From the NCBI GenBank assembly GCA_903929755.1, contig CAIYVZ010000174.1:1-46329 (forward strand): a DNA stretch of 46,329 nt, written 5' to 3'. This DNA is from an uncultured Acidobacteriia bacterium (GTDB taxonomy: Bacteria; Acidobacteriota; Terriglobia; Bryobacterales; Bryobacteraceae). The translations under genes were made by a program, and so were the position numbers. The notes under the pieces were generated by a model. That model was not told the DNA's origin. It saw nothing but the letters and a program-made list of their open reading frames with translations, and did not search any database. Positions 27,160 through 36,637 of this stretch are shown here, piece by piece; within the stretch, counting starts at the first letter, position 1; each line of letters begins with the position of its first letter.

Positions 27160-27344
27160 TCTGACTCCTTGCGAGATCAGTAAATGCACGGAGACCGCCA
27201 AACAGAAAAACGCGTATAAGTGTCTTATTATCTTTCGATTAGATGCGTTCAAGAAGAGGCGAAGTTTAGCGAGGTTTCAATCTGAAACCCCACATTGGGA
27301 CGCGTGGTTCAGAGTGAACCGCGCGCCCTGAAAACTCGTGCCAC

Positions 27345-27391
27345 AAAAAGAAAAGGGCGGTGTCTGCATAACCTCGCAGCCCACCGCCCTT
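27345..27391 (-). terminator. Rho-independent terminator of the ECF/STAS operon
   Basis: A 10-bp perfect stem, AAGGGCGGTG at 27353-27362 with CACCGCCCTT at 27382-27391, separated by 19 bases. Read on the minus strand the hairpin is followed by TTCTTTTTGTGG, a U-rich tail. It lies about 37 bp after the STAS gene stop. Confidence 0.8.
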
Positions 27392-27427
27392 AGTTAGTTA
27401 GCCCCCGAAGTCTGGCTTCGGAGTGCC

Positions 27428-27934
27428 TTAGTTGAAGCTCTTAACGGCTTCCTGTTCATCGTTGAATGAACGGATCAACGAACTGATTCCTGTCATATCC
27501 ATAACTTTTTTCACTTCAGGAGTCACATTGACCACCTTCAGTGAGCCCTGATTGCGAACCAAATGCGAGTAACAACTCATCAGTTGGCCCAAGCCTGCGC
27601 TGTCGATCCGTGTGACGCGGCTCAGGTCCACAATCACGCGTGTGTCACTCTGTTCGAGGACTTCCCGCCGCAATTGGTCCAGGTCGGCCGCCGAGTGCGT
27701 CAGTTCCGCAGAATGACTGAACTGCAGCACTGCAACGCCACCATTCCGCCGCCAAGTCAGATTCGACCTTCGCAGTTCCGCCACCATCCGCTCGCTGAGT
27801 CGCAACTCATCGAAACACTCGTCACAGCCGAGGAAGTGGCCTTCGAACTCCTCCACCGCATCGGCATCGAGCGTCCGCGAAAGGTATTTCGCGATGACTT
27901 GTTCCCGTTGAATTGGTTCCATTCTGCAGTTCAT
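27428..27934 (-). CDS. anti-sigma zinc-finger / STAS anti-sigma-antagonist fusion
   Basis: A 168-residue protein with two regulatory modules. Residues about 8-55 form a short zinc-finger anti-sigma-type domain with His33, Cys37 and Cys40 in HFLGCDEC; residues about 65-165 form a STAS domain like SpoIIAA/RsbV, with the phosphorylatable Ser112 in RIDSAGLGQL. Normally the zinc-finger domain inhibits an ECF sigma factor, while STAS proteins relieve inhibition by kinase-type anti-sigma factors, so the fusion joins opposite roles. ATG 27934 is preferred; a GTG at 27949 directly abuts the ECF stop. It is the second gene of a two-gene operon ending in a good terminator, so it most likely controls the ECF factor beside it. 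Confidence 0.78.
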   Translation of the reverse strand: MNCRMEPIQREQVIAKYLSRTLDADAVEEFEGHFLGCDECFDELRLSERMVAELRRSNLTWRRNGGVAVLQFSHSAELTHSAADLDQLRREVLEQSDTRVIVDLSRVTRIDSAGLGQLMSCYSHLVRNQGSLKVVNVTPEVKKVMDMTGISSLIRSFNDEQEAVKSFN

Positions 27935-27949
27935 GTTCCGTCCATCCAC

Positions 27950-28465
27950 CTAGTGCATCTGCTCGCCGCGATGTTTCACTTCGCCTACATACACCTTACG
28001 GAATCGTTCTTTAGCTCGGAACAAGACCACCCGGAACTGCGCGTCGGACATTTTCCACTCTGCACAAATCTCTTCTTTGTCGCGGCCATCCAGAAAAAGT
28101 GCCCGCAGGATAGCTCTGTCTCTATCCGCCAATTCCGCCAGGCCAGAATCGATCGCGTCTCTCAATTCCAGAATCTCGGCATCTGGCCGCACGCCAACTT
28201 CCGGGATCTGGTTGTCGTCATCAAGCGTCGGTTCGCGTTTCACCCTTCGCCGATACTCCAGAATTACGTTGCGGCAAACGCCATTGATAAACGCCCCAAA
28301 CTCTTCGGTGTTGCGGATTTGGTCTCGTTGCACTGCGCGAATAAAACGAGAGAGTGTCTCCTGCACAAGGTCGTCAACGTCCGCGCAATTGTGCCCTACG
28401 TGGTACAGCACTTTATAACGGAGTTTCAGCCTTAGGCGTTCGAGAGAGGGTTCGCTTAGGTCCAT
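27950..28465 (-). CDS. ECF-type RNA polymerase sigma factor
   Basis: A 171-residue sigma factor with only regions 2 and 4. Region 2 is seen in DVDDLVQETLSRFIRAV and FGAFINGVCRNVILEYRRRV; region 4 in LADRDRAILRALFLDG and KEEICAEWKMSDAQFRVVLF, where the helix-turn-helix lies. An acidic linker (TLDDDNQIPEVGV) separates them. Its stop is followed immediately by the zinc-finger/STAS gene, a likely cognate regulator. The cue is unknown. No Shine-Dalgarno is visible before ATG 28465. Confidence 0.85.
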   Translation of the reverse strand: MDLSEPSLERLRLKLRYKVLYHVGHNCADVDDLVQETLSRFIRAVQRDQIRNTEEFGAFINGVCRNVILEYRRRVKREPTLDDDNQIPEVGVRPDAEILELRDAIDSGLAELADRDRAILRALFLDGRDKEEICAEWKMSDAQFRVVLFRAKERFRKVYVGEVKHRGEQMH

Positions 28466-28663
28466 TGGTAAGGTGATTGGCGTTTCGGATCAGTCGCGCC
28501 CTGCGTATATTCTACAGGCAGGCGTCCGCTGCAGGCACACGTACGCTGCAGGTACATCAATGAGTGCGGATTCCGTCAGGTTGGCTTGAAATTGGCGGGG
28601 TTGTCCCCGGGCTGAGGCAAACAGACGCTCCGGCGCAAACCAACACCACACCCTTGCCTTACG

Positions 28664-28840
28664 CGTTGGACGCCTTTGCTCTATGCCAGCGATGGGCAGT
28701 TAAACGCCGCCATCCCCTACGGCATTCCAGCCAACACCACGGCGCAGGTACTCGCGTCGCGCGGGGCCAGCCTTTCGGCTCCACAGTCGATTGTCATTGC
28801 CGCTGCCGCTCCCGGTATCTTCACAACGGATGGCGAACCT
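28664..28840 (+). pseudogene. remnant of a Solibacter-type surface-protein C-terminal domain
   Basis: In one frame the DNA encodes WTPLLYASDGQLNAAIPYGI, then NTTAQVLASRGASLSAPQSI and VIAAAAPGIFTTDG, the heart of the TIGR03437-like C-terminal domain that many Solibacter surface proteins carry. There is no start, the upstream part is in other frames, and the downstream sequence loses similarity after TTDG. The rest of the 1-kb gap between 28466 and 29485 holds no convincing gene. A decayed relic that helps to place the organism. Confidence 0.7.
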
Positions 28841-29425
28841 TCCAGACATCTGCGCAGTGGATTCGGCGTTTGCACGGCCAGACGAATGCGGCATCCAGCA
28901 CCGCGCAGGTGGCCACGTTGTGTATGCCGATGAAGTCCAGCCCTCCGTCCCATCTGATGTCGATCCGTTACGGGCATGGCGACGCACGGCCCAGGCCAAG
29001 GACTTGCTCCGAAGCGAGGGCTGAATAAACCCCGCGGTCCGAAGAGTTTCATTTTGGAGCTCATTGCTTTGGTGAAGTTCTGAGTGAGGGCCTGGACGCC
29101 GAAACCTTAAAGAATTCCCCGGGGGGGCTGGATCTGCGCGGGTAACGCTCCACATAGTGGTTGTTTACAACTGCCACAGTGGAACTTTCGCAGAGGGCCC
29201 GGCTGCACAAAGAATGCGCAGAACATCAACCTCCAGCGCCAGCCATGCTGGTGAGAGTTGATGGATCGCGACAATAGCCTGGCCGTAAGCTGAAACTATT
29301 TCCCTGGCGCTGCGCTGTCGGCGAACGCCAACCGTAAGTGCACGAAACTGAGGGGCCTTCCCGCCGTGGTGGCCTGTAGCGGTTTCCGTGGGGCTTCGGA
29401 AGCTTGCGGCAAGTTTTTGATGCTG

Positions 29426-29471
29426 GAAACGCGAAAGAGGCCAGCGTTTCCGCTGGCCTCTTTCGCGTTTC
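29426..29471 (-). terminator. perfect 21-bp inverted repeat after the LRR gene
   Basis: Two perfectly complementary 21-base arms (29426-29446 and 29451-29471) with a TTTC loop, 14 bp beyond the stop codon of the LRR gene. The position and strength suggest transcription termination, but neither strand shows a proper U-tract after the hairpin, so it could instead protect the mRNA 3' end. Confidence 0.6.
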
Positions 29472-29485
29472 GTGCTTTACAGAGT

Positions 29486-32020
29486 CTACTGCAGTGACAC
29501 GGTTGCGGTGTTCTGGGTCGGTGTCCCATTCACTGTCAGCACAATCGGTACAGAGGTTCCAGCGGGGGCGCCGGCAGGAATCTGCAGATTGAACTGTTGC
29601 AGAGCCTCCGGACTTCCGGGAGCCTCACCGGCATAAAGGACCTTGGCATCGATGCCACCGATAGTCGCCGTTACCGTACCGGCCAGAGTCCGCAGGCCAT
29701 TGGCTGCGGCTGCATTGAAGACACCGAAACCGGTGCCATAAATTGACAGCCAGCTGCCTCGTGTGGCGAGCTTCGTGCTGCCATTGAGGGTGCCGTCACT
29801 GTTGACGATGGCGGCCTGACCGTTCCCCGTACCCGTCCGCGTAAAAATGCCGGGCACAACGGCTGCCGTTGTCAGACCATTGAAGCTCCACGCCGTCGTC
29901 CCGTTACAGGCCACCGTTAAGGCTGCGGGCTGGGTGATATTGGCAGGCACCGCGTAATTGAGCTGACCGGGCACGTAGGAGCTCCAACTCACCGCTGTGC
30001 CGTTGATACTGACTGCCGGGGCTGTCGCGCAACTAAAATCTGTCAGGTAAAGCGTTACCAGTTCATTCGGGGCAACGGTATGATCCGGCCCGGCCTGCGT
30101 CGCCGCATTCACCTGCTGGGGCAAGGTTGCCATGAAGCCCGATACCGCCATCTTCACCGGTACCGTAACACTGGCCACACCCCCACTGCTGACCACGATG
30201 GAATCGGTGTAAGTTCCCGGAGTTGCCTTACTGGGATCCAGCGTCACTATGATTGGCGTCGGCGCGATTCCGGAAGCGGGGCCAACAGTGAGCCAGCCAG
30301 CCGAACTGGCCGAAGTCAAGGCAGTGAAAGCCAGTCCAGGTTCGCCTGTCTGAATCGTGTAACCTGTTGCCGAGCCAGCCGGATAGCTGGAAGCCATAAA
30401 TATCGACGTGGGACTGGCTGTCAGAGCGGCGGGGCTGTTCACCGTCAATGTAACCGGAATCGTGATGGTCTGTGCCCCACCCACGGCGGTTCCGGCCACC
30501 GAAATACTGCCGTTATAGCTGCCTGCGGCAAGACCCGCTGCACTCGCTGTTGCGGCGACAACGCCCGGAAAGCCACCGCTGCTCTGCGTCAACGAAAGCC
30601 ACGGTGTCGCGCTAGTTGCTGTCCAAGTCCCGCTCTGATTCGCCACCACTGTGACCGCACCGGTTCCCAGCAGCGATTGATTCGGCACCACGGAAATACC
30701 CATGGAACTGAGGGAGGTGATGATAAGAGCCGCCATCGGAGTCACTGAATTTGAGGCTGAAGAGTAAACCCCGGATCCAAACGCATTCGTCGCCGCAACC
30801 GTGCAGGTATACGCCGTTCCGTTGATCAAACCCGTCACCGTAATCGGACTCGTTGTTCCCGTCGCCGTCACCGAACCACAGGTAGCCGTATAGCTCGTGA
30901 TCGCCGATGCACCGGTGAACACCGGCGCTGTGAATGTTACCGACATCCTTGTGTTCCCGGCCGAAGCTGTCCCAATCGTTGACGCTCCCGGTACTACGCA
31001 ACTGCTGTCGTACAAAAAAGTGCCCGCGTACCATTGGGTGAGGCTTGCCGTCGCAATATCCCAATCTGTACTTACCGATGGCGTTAAATAGTTGGGGCAC
31101 AGTTCCGACTGCCCTGGTACCAAAGCCGACGGAGACGGGGGCACTGGCACTACACCGGTGAGATAGTTGTGTCCTGCTTGGAAAGTCCCCAGGTTCGTCA
31201 GCCCGGTCAGCGTTGGGATGTTCCCGGTGAGCCGGTTGTAGTAGACAGCGAAAGTCTGCAGGTTCGTCAGCCCACTCAGCGGCGGAATGCTGCCGGTGAG
31301 ATTATTGCCGGCGACATAGAAAGTCTGCAGGTTCGTCAGCCCACTCAGCGACGGAATGCTGCCGGTGAGCTGATTGAACTCGACACGGAACTCCTGCAGG
31401 TTCGTCAGCCCGGTCAGCGACGGAATACTGTCGGTTAGCTGGTTTAAGCTAACATTGAAAACGTGCAGGTTCGTCAGCCCGATCAGCGCCGGAATGCTGC
31501 CGGTTAGCTGGTTGTTGGTGACATAGAAAGTCTGCAGGTTCGTCAGCCCGGTTAGCGACGGAATACTGCCGGTTAGCTGGTTGTTGTTGACATAGAAAAA
31601 CTGCAGGTTCGTCAGCCCGGTCAGCGCCGGAATGCTGCCGGTTAGCTGGTTGGAAGAGACAACGAAAGTCTGCAGGTTCGTCAGCCCGGTCAGCGACGGA
31701 ATACTGCCGGTTAGCTGGTTGTTGTTGACATAGAAAAACTGCAGGTTCGTCAGCCCTGTTAGCGACGGAATACTGCCGGTCAAGTTGTTAGACGGCATAT
31801 TGACAAAATACACGTGATTACTGGAACAGGAAATCCCAAACCAGGCACATTCTGTTCCTGCCGCACTGAAGATGCCAGCTGATTTCCAGTTCGACTTTGT
31901 TGTCCAGCTATCCCCGTTGGTGCTGTTGTACAAACCAATTAGCACATCTCGTTCCGACTGTGGGATTGCCGCACTCGCCACACCCGCCACCAAAACCAAC
32001 AACCCAACAAGCTTCTTCAT
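29486..32020 (-). CDS. exported plant-type leucine-rich repeat protein with Fn3, BACON-like and Solibacter C-terminal domains
   Basis: An 844-residue surface or secreted protein. ATG 32020 gives a signal peptide (MKKLVGLLVLVAGVASA). Residues about 20-77 form an N-cap with CAWFGISC, as in plant LRR receptors; residues 79-285 are nine 23-residue repeats of the form NQLTGSIPSLTGLTNLQ, the plant-specific LTGxIP type. A fibronectin-III-like domain follows (SVTFTAPVFTGASAITSYTA), then two BACON-like beta domains (ANQSGTWTATSATPWLSL; SSAGWLTVGPASGIAPTPI) and the TIGR03437-like C-terminal domain (QAAIVNSDGTLNGSTKLATR to the end). Such proteins likely bind other proteins or glycans. No catalytic residues seen. 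Repeats are nearly identical at DNA level, so copy number may vary between strains. Confidence 0.85.
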   Translation of the reverse strand: MKKLVGLLVLVAGVASAAIPQSERDVLIGLYNSTNGDSWTTKSNWKSAGIFSAAGTECAWFGISCSSNHVYFVNMPSNNLTGSIPSLTGLTNLQFFYVNNNQLTGSIPSLTGLTNLQTFVVSSNQLTGSIPALTGLTNLQFFYVNNNQLTGSIPSLTGLTNLQTFYVTNNQLTGSIPALIGLTNLHVFNVSLNQLTDSIPSLTGLTNLQEFRVEFNQLTGSIPSLSGLTNLQTFYVAGNNLTGSIPPLSGLTNLQTFAVYYNRLTGNIPTLTGLTNLGTFQAGHNYLTGVVPVPPSPSALVPGQSELCPNYLTPSVSTDWDIATASLTQWYAGTFLYDSSCVVPGASTIGTASAGNTRMSVTFTAPVFTGASAITSYTATCGSVTATGTTSPITVTGLINGTAYTCTVAATNAFGSGVYSSASNSVTPMAALIITSLSSMGISVVPNQSLLGTGAVTVVANQSGTWTATSATPWLSLTQSSGGFPGVVAATASAAGLAAGSYNGSISVAGTAVGGAQTITIPVTLTVNSPAALTASPTSIFMASSYPAGSATGYTIQTGEPGLAFTALTSASSAGWLTVGPASGIAPTPIIVTLDPSKATPGTYTDSIVVSSGGVASVTVPVKMAVSGFMATLPQQVNAATQAGPDHTVAPNELVTLYLTDFSCATAPAVSINGTAVSWSSYVPGQLNYAVPANITQPAALTVACNGTTAWSFNGLTTAAVVPGIFTRTGTGNGQAAIVNSDGTLNGSTKLATRGSWLSIYGTGFGVFNAAAANGLRTLAGTVTATIGGIDAKVLYAGEAPGSPEALQQFNLQIPAGAPAGTSVPIVLTVNGTPTQNTATVSLQ
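31166..31786 (-). repeat. 69-bp tandem repeats encoding the LRRs
   Basis: Nine in-frame 69-bp units (23 codons). Most share long identical blocks such as CTGCAGGTTCGTCAGCCCGG on the plus strand. Two units containing GTTGTTGACATAGAAAAACT recur 138 bp apart (about 31580 and 31718), showing that a two-unit block was duplicated after the single unit. Confidence 0.9.
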
Positions 32021-32105
32021 CTTCAATTCACGCTTCCGGCCCTGCGAGCCTGCGCAGGCAAAGAATCGGCATCGAATGGCCGACCATGAATGCACTCAGA
32101 AAATG

Positions 32106-32138
32106 GTACCACTATAAGCTACAGTACCGCTATAAGCT
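32106..32138. repeat. 15-bp direct repeat upstream of the LRR gene
   Basis: GTACCACTATAAGCT at 32106-32120 and GTACCGCTATAAGCT at 32124-32138, 18 bp apart, 14 of 15 identical. On the minus strand each contains a -10-like TATAGT/TATAGC, so this could be the promoter or operator of the LRR gene, about 90 bp before its start. The rest of the gap 32139-32576 shows no gene; a frame at 32156-32389 on the minus strand looks like a degenerate fragment. Confidence 0.45.
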
Positions 32139-32576
32139 TTGATACCGTAGAGCACTTATTGCACCACCACCCGCCAGGTATGCCTGATGGTGGGTAGATT
32201 CCGGTCAAGAGCAGGGTTCCGGGAGGCGTGCCTGCCGTTTCCAAACCTCACGTCCGTCGCCCCCGAAACCTCCAGCGCCAGCCATACTCGACCCCGCGTT
32301 GTGAAATCATCCCACAACCGAATTGGTCCAGGGATGACAATAGCCATTCGAGGCCTGGCCGCAATCACAACCGTCCCACAAAAGCACAACGCGCAAGCGG
32401 CTGACCGTTCAACTGTTGATTACAAACGGTTTTCCAGAAAACGCAATTTCACCTCAGGCGCACTGAAGTTGCACATTTGTTCCACACGCTGAATTCACCC
32501 CGCGAAGTTGCTGCTTCCGAAGCCACACACAGCAGTATGACTATTGAGCGGGAATGATTACCACGCGGTTCCCGCG

Positions 32577-32927
32577 CTAGTCCCGGCCGACGTTCCGCTT
32601 GGCCCGGCGGAGCAGGAATTCAACCCGCATATCGGCGTCGGGGTGTGAGTCGACGGAGAAATGCAGGTCGGGTACGCGACGCAGATTAAGCCGCGACGCG
32701 AGTTCCATTTTGAGGAAGTTTTTGGCATGCTCCAGCGCAGACAAAACTTTCTTATCCATGCCGGATTCCACGGCTACCTTCACGTGGGCGTTGCGCATAT
32801 CCGAGGCAACATCAACCAGGGTGACGTTCACGTCGTCCAGCCGCGGATCGTCCATTTCAAAGCCAATCAATTCCGCGAGTTCTTCGCGGACTGCTTCCGA
32901 TACCCGTCTTGTTCGATTCTCATCCAT
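32577..32927 (-). CDS. rbfA: ribosome-binding factor A
   Basis: A 116-residue KH-like protein that helps mature the 30S subunit by acting at the 5' end of 16S rRNA. It has the typical opening NRTRRVSEAVREELAELI, the DPRL motif and the closing LHFSVDSHPDADMRVEFLL. Four bp after the ylxP-like gene, at the end of the rimP-nusA-infB operon, its usual place. No truB or other follow-on gene is present. Confidence 0.93.
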   Translation of the reverse strand: MDENRTRRVSEAVREELAELIGFEMDDPRLDDVNVTLVDVASDMRNAHVKVAVESGMDKKVLSALEHAKNFLKMELASRLNLRRVPDLHFSVDSHPDADMRVEFLLRRAKRNVGRD

Positions 32928-32931
32928 TTGA

Positions 32932-33216
32932 TTACAACCACTCCCGGTCGGCGCGGATCAGCATGGGCCCTACAAGGGATTCAGCTTCACGCTCCACACC
33001 GTCTAATACCTTCGACGCGAAGTCACGACTTGGGGATACCACAGCCGCGGCCAGCACGGCGCTGTTATGCAGGTCCATATCGTCGATCTCGGAGATCGAC
33101 ACATTGAACTTCTCCCGCAGCCTGTCTTTCAGGCTGCGGACGACATGACGTTTCTCTTTCAGGGAGTGCGCATGTTCAATGCGCAACTCCATGGTAAGAA
33201 CTCCGACACAAGCCAT
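32932..33216 (-). CDS. YlxP-like DUF503 protein
   Basis: A 94-residue protein with the DUF503 signature: LTMELRIEHAHSLKEKRHVV, SLKDRLREKFNVSISEI and ending in IRADREWL. Members sit between infB and rbfA in many bacteria, exactly as here (6 bp from infB, 4 bp from rbfA), and are thought to help ribosome maturation; the molecular role is not settled. Confidence 0.9.
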   Translation of the reverse strand: MACVGVLTMELRIEHAHSLKEKRHVVRSLKDRLREKFNVSISEIDDMDLHNSAVLAAAVVSPSRDFASKVLDGVEREAESLVGPMLIRADREWL

Positions 33217-33222
33217 AAGGCT

Positions 33223-36200
33223 TTAGATGGTTTCGACTGCAACCCTCTGCATAGTGAAGCCTTCGATAATGTCGCCCTGGTGGACGTCATTGAAGTTGTC
33301 GATTGTAATACCGCACTCCATACCGAAGCGGACTTCGCTGGCGTCGTCTTTGAAGCGACGGAGCGAGCCGATCTTACCGGTATGAACCACAATATTGTCG
33401 CGCAGGATACGAACCTGCGAGTCGCGCGAGATGCTGCCATCGACCACAAGACAACCAGCCACGGTACCGATCTTCGAAACGCGGAAGACTTCGCGAATCT
33501 CAGCCCGACCCTTGTACTGTTCCTTGTAGACCGGAGCCAGCAGGCCCGACATGGCCTTCTTCATCTCGTCGATCAATTCGTAGATGATCGTGTGGAGACG
33601 AAGGTCGACCTTTTCACGCTCAGCAAGCGCCGAGGCATTGCGTTCCGGACGGACGTTGAAGCCGATAACGATGGCTTCCGACGCGACCGCCAGATCGACG
33701 TCCGATTCGTTGATGGCGCCGACACCGGCACGCAGCACACGAATCGTGACCTTTTCGGTAGAGAGCCGTTCGAGGGTGTCCTTGAGAACTTCAGCGGAAC
33801 CACCGACGTCGGCTTTAAGGATGATCGGCAGTTCTTTAACTTCGCCGGCCGCACCCATCTTGTTGAACTGCTCGAGCGTAATGCGCCCGCCCTTCGCCAT
33901 CTGTGCCGCACGTTCCTTTTCAGAACGATAGATGACGATCTGTTTCGCCTTCGCAAGGTCGGTAACCACCTGGAAGCTGTCGCCAGCTTCGGGGAGATTT
34001 TCCAGACCGAGAACTTCGACGGGCATGGACGGCGGAACTTCCTTCGTCTGCTCGCCAAGATCATTGAGCATGGCGCGGACACGCCCGAAGACGGTGCCGC
34101 AGATGAAGTAATCGCCGACACGGAGCGTACCGTTGCGGACGAGTACCGTCGCAACCGGGCCACGACCACGGTCGAGTTTAGCTTCGAGAACGGTCGCCAT
34201 GGCGGGCCGACTGACGTTGGCCTTGAGGTCAAGCATTTCGGCCACCAGGAGGATCATTTCGAGCAGCAGATCGAGGTTCTGGCCATTACGGGCTGAGACC
34301 GGGACCATGACAACGTCGCCGCCCCAATCTTCGGCCAGGAGGCCGCGATCAGAGAGCTGTTGCTTGATACGGTCAGGCTGGGCATCGGCCTTATCGATCT
34401 TGTTGATGGCAACAATGATCGGGACTTTCGCCGCTCTGGCGTGATCGATGGCTTCGAGCGTCTGCGGCATAACGCCGTCATCCGCCGCAACTACAAGGAC
34501 CACGATATCCGTTACTTTGGCGCCGCGGGCACGCATGCGGGTAAACGCTTCGTGACCAGGCGTATCGATGAAGACGATCTTGTTGCCGTTCTTCTCCACG
34601 TGATACGCGCCGATGTGTTGGGTGATACCACCGGCTTCGCGTCCGGCCACGTTGGCGGAACGGATGGAATCGAGCAGTGATGTTTTACCGTGATCGACGT
34701 GACCCATGATGGTGACGACGGGGGGACGGCGGGTGAGGTCTCCGGAAGATTCCGCGACTTCCACATCCCACATGGCTTCTTCTTCGTAGGTAACCGTAGA
34801 AGTAGACGCCCCGAATTCACGGGCGATATCGTTGGCGAGCTTGCCATCAAGAGTCTGGTTGATGGTGGCGAAGATGCCCCGGTCCACCAGCTTCTTGATG
34901 ACGAAGTTCGACTTAACATCCAGCTTTTCGGAAAGCTCCTTAACGGTGATGCCTTCCGAGATGGTAATGTCGCGGTTGATTGGCGGAGGAGCCGCCATTT
35001 CGCGGCGCGAGGGCCGGAGAAGCTTCTCGTGATCTTCCCGGTGACGCTGCCGAGGCCGACTCTGGTGTGGCGCGGGGCGACGTCCAGCCTGATCTGGCGA
35101 GGGTGGCGGAGCTCCGGGAAGGAGCGGGCCGCCACGCGAAGTGGGGTGCATCGGCCGGGGGCCGCCGGGGCGGTAGGCGCCGGGACCACCGGGGCCGCCG
35201 GGACCGGGCATACCCGGACGGGGACCACGAGCCTGCGGGGCAGACGGCTGGCCGGGACGGGCGGGACCCTGATAGAGAGGCTGGCCCGGACGCGGAGACT
35301 GCGGCCGGAGTGGAATATTTGGACGGGGCGGGGCCTGGCCCGGCATGGGCGCACGCTGCTGCTGTTGCTGTCCGAGTTTCGCTACAAGATCGGGACGCGG
35401 CGGCACTGTGGGGCGAGCCATGGGCTGGCCGGCCAGCGGAGGCCTGTTACCTTGCGGTGCCTGCCCGGGAGGCGGACCAGCCGGACGGCGGGGCGGAGCT
35501 CCGGGAGGAGGACCACCGGGACCGGCGGGATGACCATGGCCCTGGGCCGAAGGAATTCTGGGGCCGGGGGCGCCGGGAGCGGCAGAAGCCGGCCGGGGCG
35601 GCGGCGCAATGGGCGCACCGGGCCGTACCTGAGAAGGTGGCCGGGGCATGGGCGGCGCTGCGGGAGGCAGGGGCTGCCGGGGGCCGGACAGAATCTGGCC
35701 AGGGCGCGTGGGCGCACTGGGAATCGGACGGGCCGGAGGCGGCGTGGGCCGACCAGGAATGGCGGAAACGGGCGGGGGCAGCGGAACGGCCGCCGGACGC
35801 GCTTCCGGAACTCTGGGAGCAACTGCGTCGCCTGGTTTTAAATCAGGGGCCTTTAGGTCCACAGGCCTGGCTTCGGCTTGCTTGGCTTCCGACACGGGAG
35901 CTTCCGAGACCTTCGCCTCAGCAGGCTTGCTTTCGACAAGTCTGGCAGCAGGCCGGGGTTCGGCATGCTTTGGTTCAATATGTTTCGCGTCGAGTGAAAC
36001 CGGGCGCGGTTCAAACGGAGGGCGGACCGGAGGTGCAAGACCGGCGGGCGCGCGGTTGCCGAGCGGCGGCTGAATCGGCGTGGCCCGACCCATAAGTGGT
36101 GGCCGCAGAGGCAGGGAGCGAGGCCGGAACTCTTCCTTATCTTCTTCCTTTGCAGTCTCAGCAGGCGCGGACTTGCCAGCTTCCGCCGGGGGGGCGGTTT

Positions 36201-36582
36201 CGACGGGAGTGGAGCGTCCGGCTGCCATCGCGACTTCGCGAACGGCAGGGCGAGGCTCAGACGCCGCAGCACCTGATTCGCCGGGCGAACTCGGTTCGGC
36301 GGCAACCGGCCGTGGCCGGAGTTCTAAAGACTTATCGCCCGCATAATATCGGCGGACCTGATCAGCCAGGTCGTCGTCGATAGAGCTCGAATGTGTCACA
36401 TTCTCGGCGATGCCGAGTTCCCGGATTTTGTCGATGAGGTCTCGCGACTTGACTTCCACCTGCCGCGCTAACTCATTGATTCGGATCTTGCTCGTATTCA
36501 AAAGTTTCGTTACCTGCCCGCTGCCGGCGCCGTTGCCTTCGCGCCAATCAGCATTCCACAACCAAAGCGTTCCGGCAGACAT
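33223..36582 (-). CDS. infB: translation initiation factor IF-2
   Basis: A GTPase of about 1119 residues that brings initiator tRNA to the 30S subunit. Order: an N-terminal IF2_N helix ([20 protein letters not shown]), a very long Pro/Gly/Ala-rich linker of about 450 residues, a second IF2_N module ([20 protein letters not shown]), the G domain with [17 protein letters not shown] and NKIDKADA, then domains II-IV ending [12 protein letters not shown]. The start is uncertain: ATG 36582 is chosen, but the frame opens at a TTG at 36624, and an internal TTG just before NTSKIRIN would suit the family. The linker makes it longer than the roughly 890 residues of E. coli IF-2. Confidence 0.93.
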   Translation of the reverse strand: MSAGTLWLWNADWREGNGAGSGQVTKLLNTSKIRINELARQVEVKSRDLIDKIRELGIAENVTHSSSIDDDLADQVRRYYAGDKSLELRPRPVAAEPSSPGESGAAASEPRPAVREVAMAAGRSTPVETAPPAEAGKSAPAETAKEEDKEEFRPRSLPLRPPLMGRATPIQPPLGNRAPAGLAPPVRPPFEPRPVSLDAKHIEPKHAEPRPAARLVESKPAEAKVSEAPVSEAKQAEARPVDLKAPDLKPGDAVAPRVPEARPAAVPLPPPVSAIPGRPTPPPARPIPSAPTRPGQILSGPRQPLPPAAPPMPRPPSQVRPGAPIAPPPRPASAAPGAPGPRIPSAQGHGHPAGPGGPPPGAPPRRPAGPPPGQAPQGNRPPLAGQPMARPTVPPRPDLVAKLGQQQQQRAPMPGQAPPRPNIPLRPQSPRPGQPLYQGPARPGQPSAPQARGPRPGMPGPGGPGGPGAYRPGGPRPMHPTSRGGPLLPGAPPPSPDQAGRRPAPHQSRPRQRHREDHEKLLRPSRREMAAPPPINRDITISEGITVKELSEKLDVKSNFVIKKLVDRGIFATINQTLDGKLANDIAREFGASTSTVTYEEEAMWDVEVAESSGDLTRRPPVVTIMGHVDHGKTSLLDSIRSANVAGREAGGITQHIGAYHVEKNGNKIVFIDTPGHEAFTRMRARGAKVTDIVVLVVAADDGVMPQTLEAIDHARAAKVPIIVAINKIDKADAQPDRIKQQLSDRGLLAEDWGGDVVMVPVSARNGQNLDLLLEMILLVAEMLDLKANVSRPAMATVLEAKLDRGRGPVATVLVRNGTLRVGDYFICGTVFGRVRAMLNDLGEQTKEVPPSMPVEVLGLENLPEAGDSFQVVTDLAKAKQIVIYRSEKERAAQMAKGGRITLEQFNKMGAAGEVKELPIILKADVGGSAEVLKDTLERLSTEKVTIRVLRAGVGAINESDVDLAVASEAIVIGFNVRPERNASALAEREKVDLRLHTIIYELIDEMKKAMSGLLAPVYKEQYKGRAEIREVFRVSKIGTVAGCLVVDGSISRDSQVRILRDNIVVHTGKIGSLRRFKDDASEVRFGMECGITIDNFNDVHQGDIIEGFTMQRVAVETI

Positions 36583-36637
36583 AGAGCGCCGGATTCTCCC
36601 ACGAGCCGTACCGCGGCACACCAATGTGCCGACATAG

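Noticed and set aside
32156-32389. 77-codon minus-strand frame
   Set aside because: Looks like a degenerate fragment rather than a gene; no start signal, and only a short block matches another decayed stretch.
33067-34296. 409-codon plus-strand open frame
   Set aside because: Antisense to the conserved G domain of infB; composition reflects the opposite strand.
34690-36095. Long Gly/Arg-rich plus-strand frames
   Set aside because: Shadows of the Pro-rich linker of IF-2.
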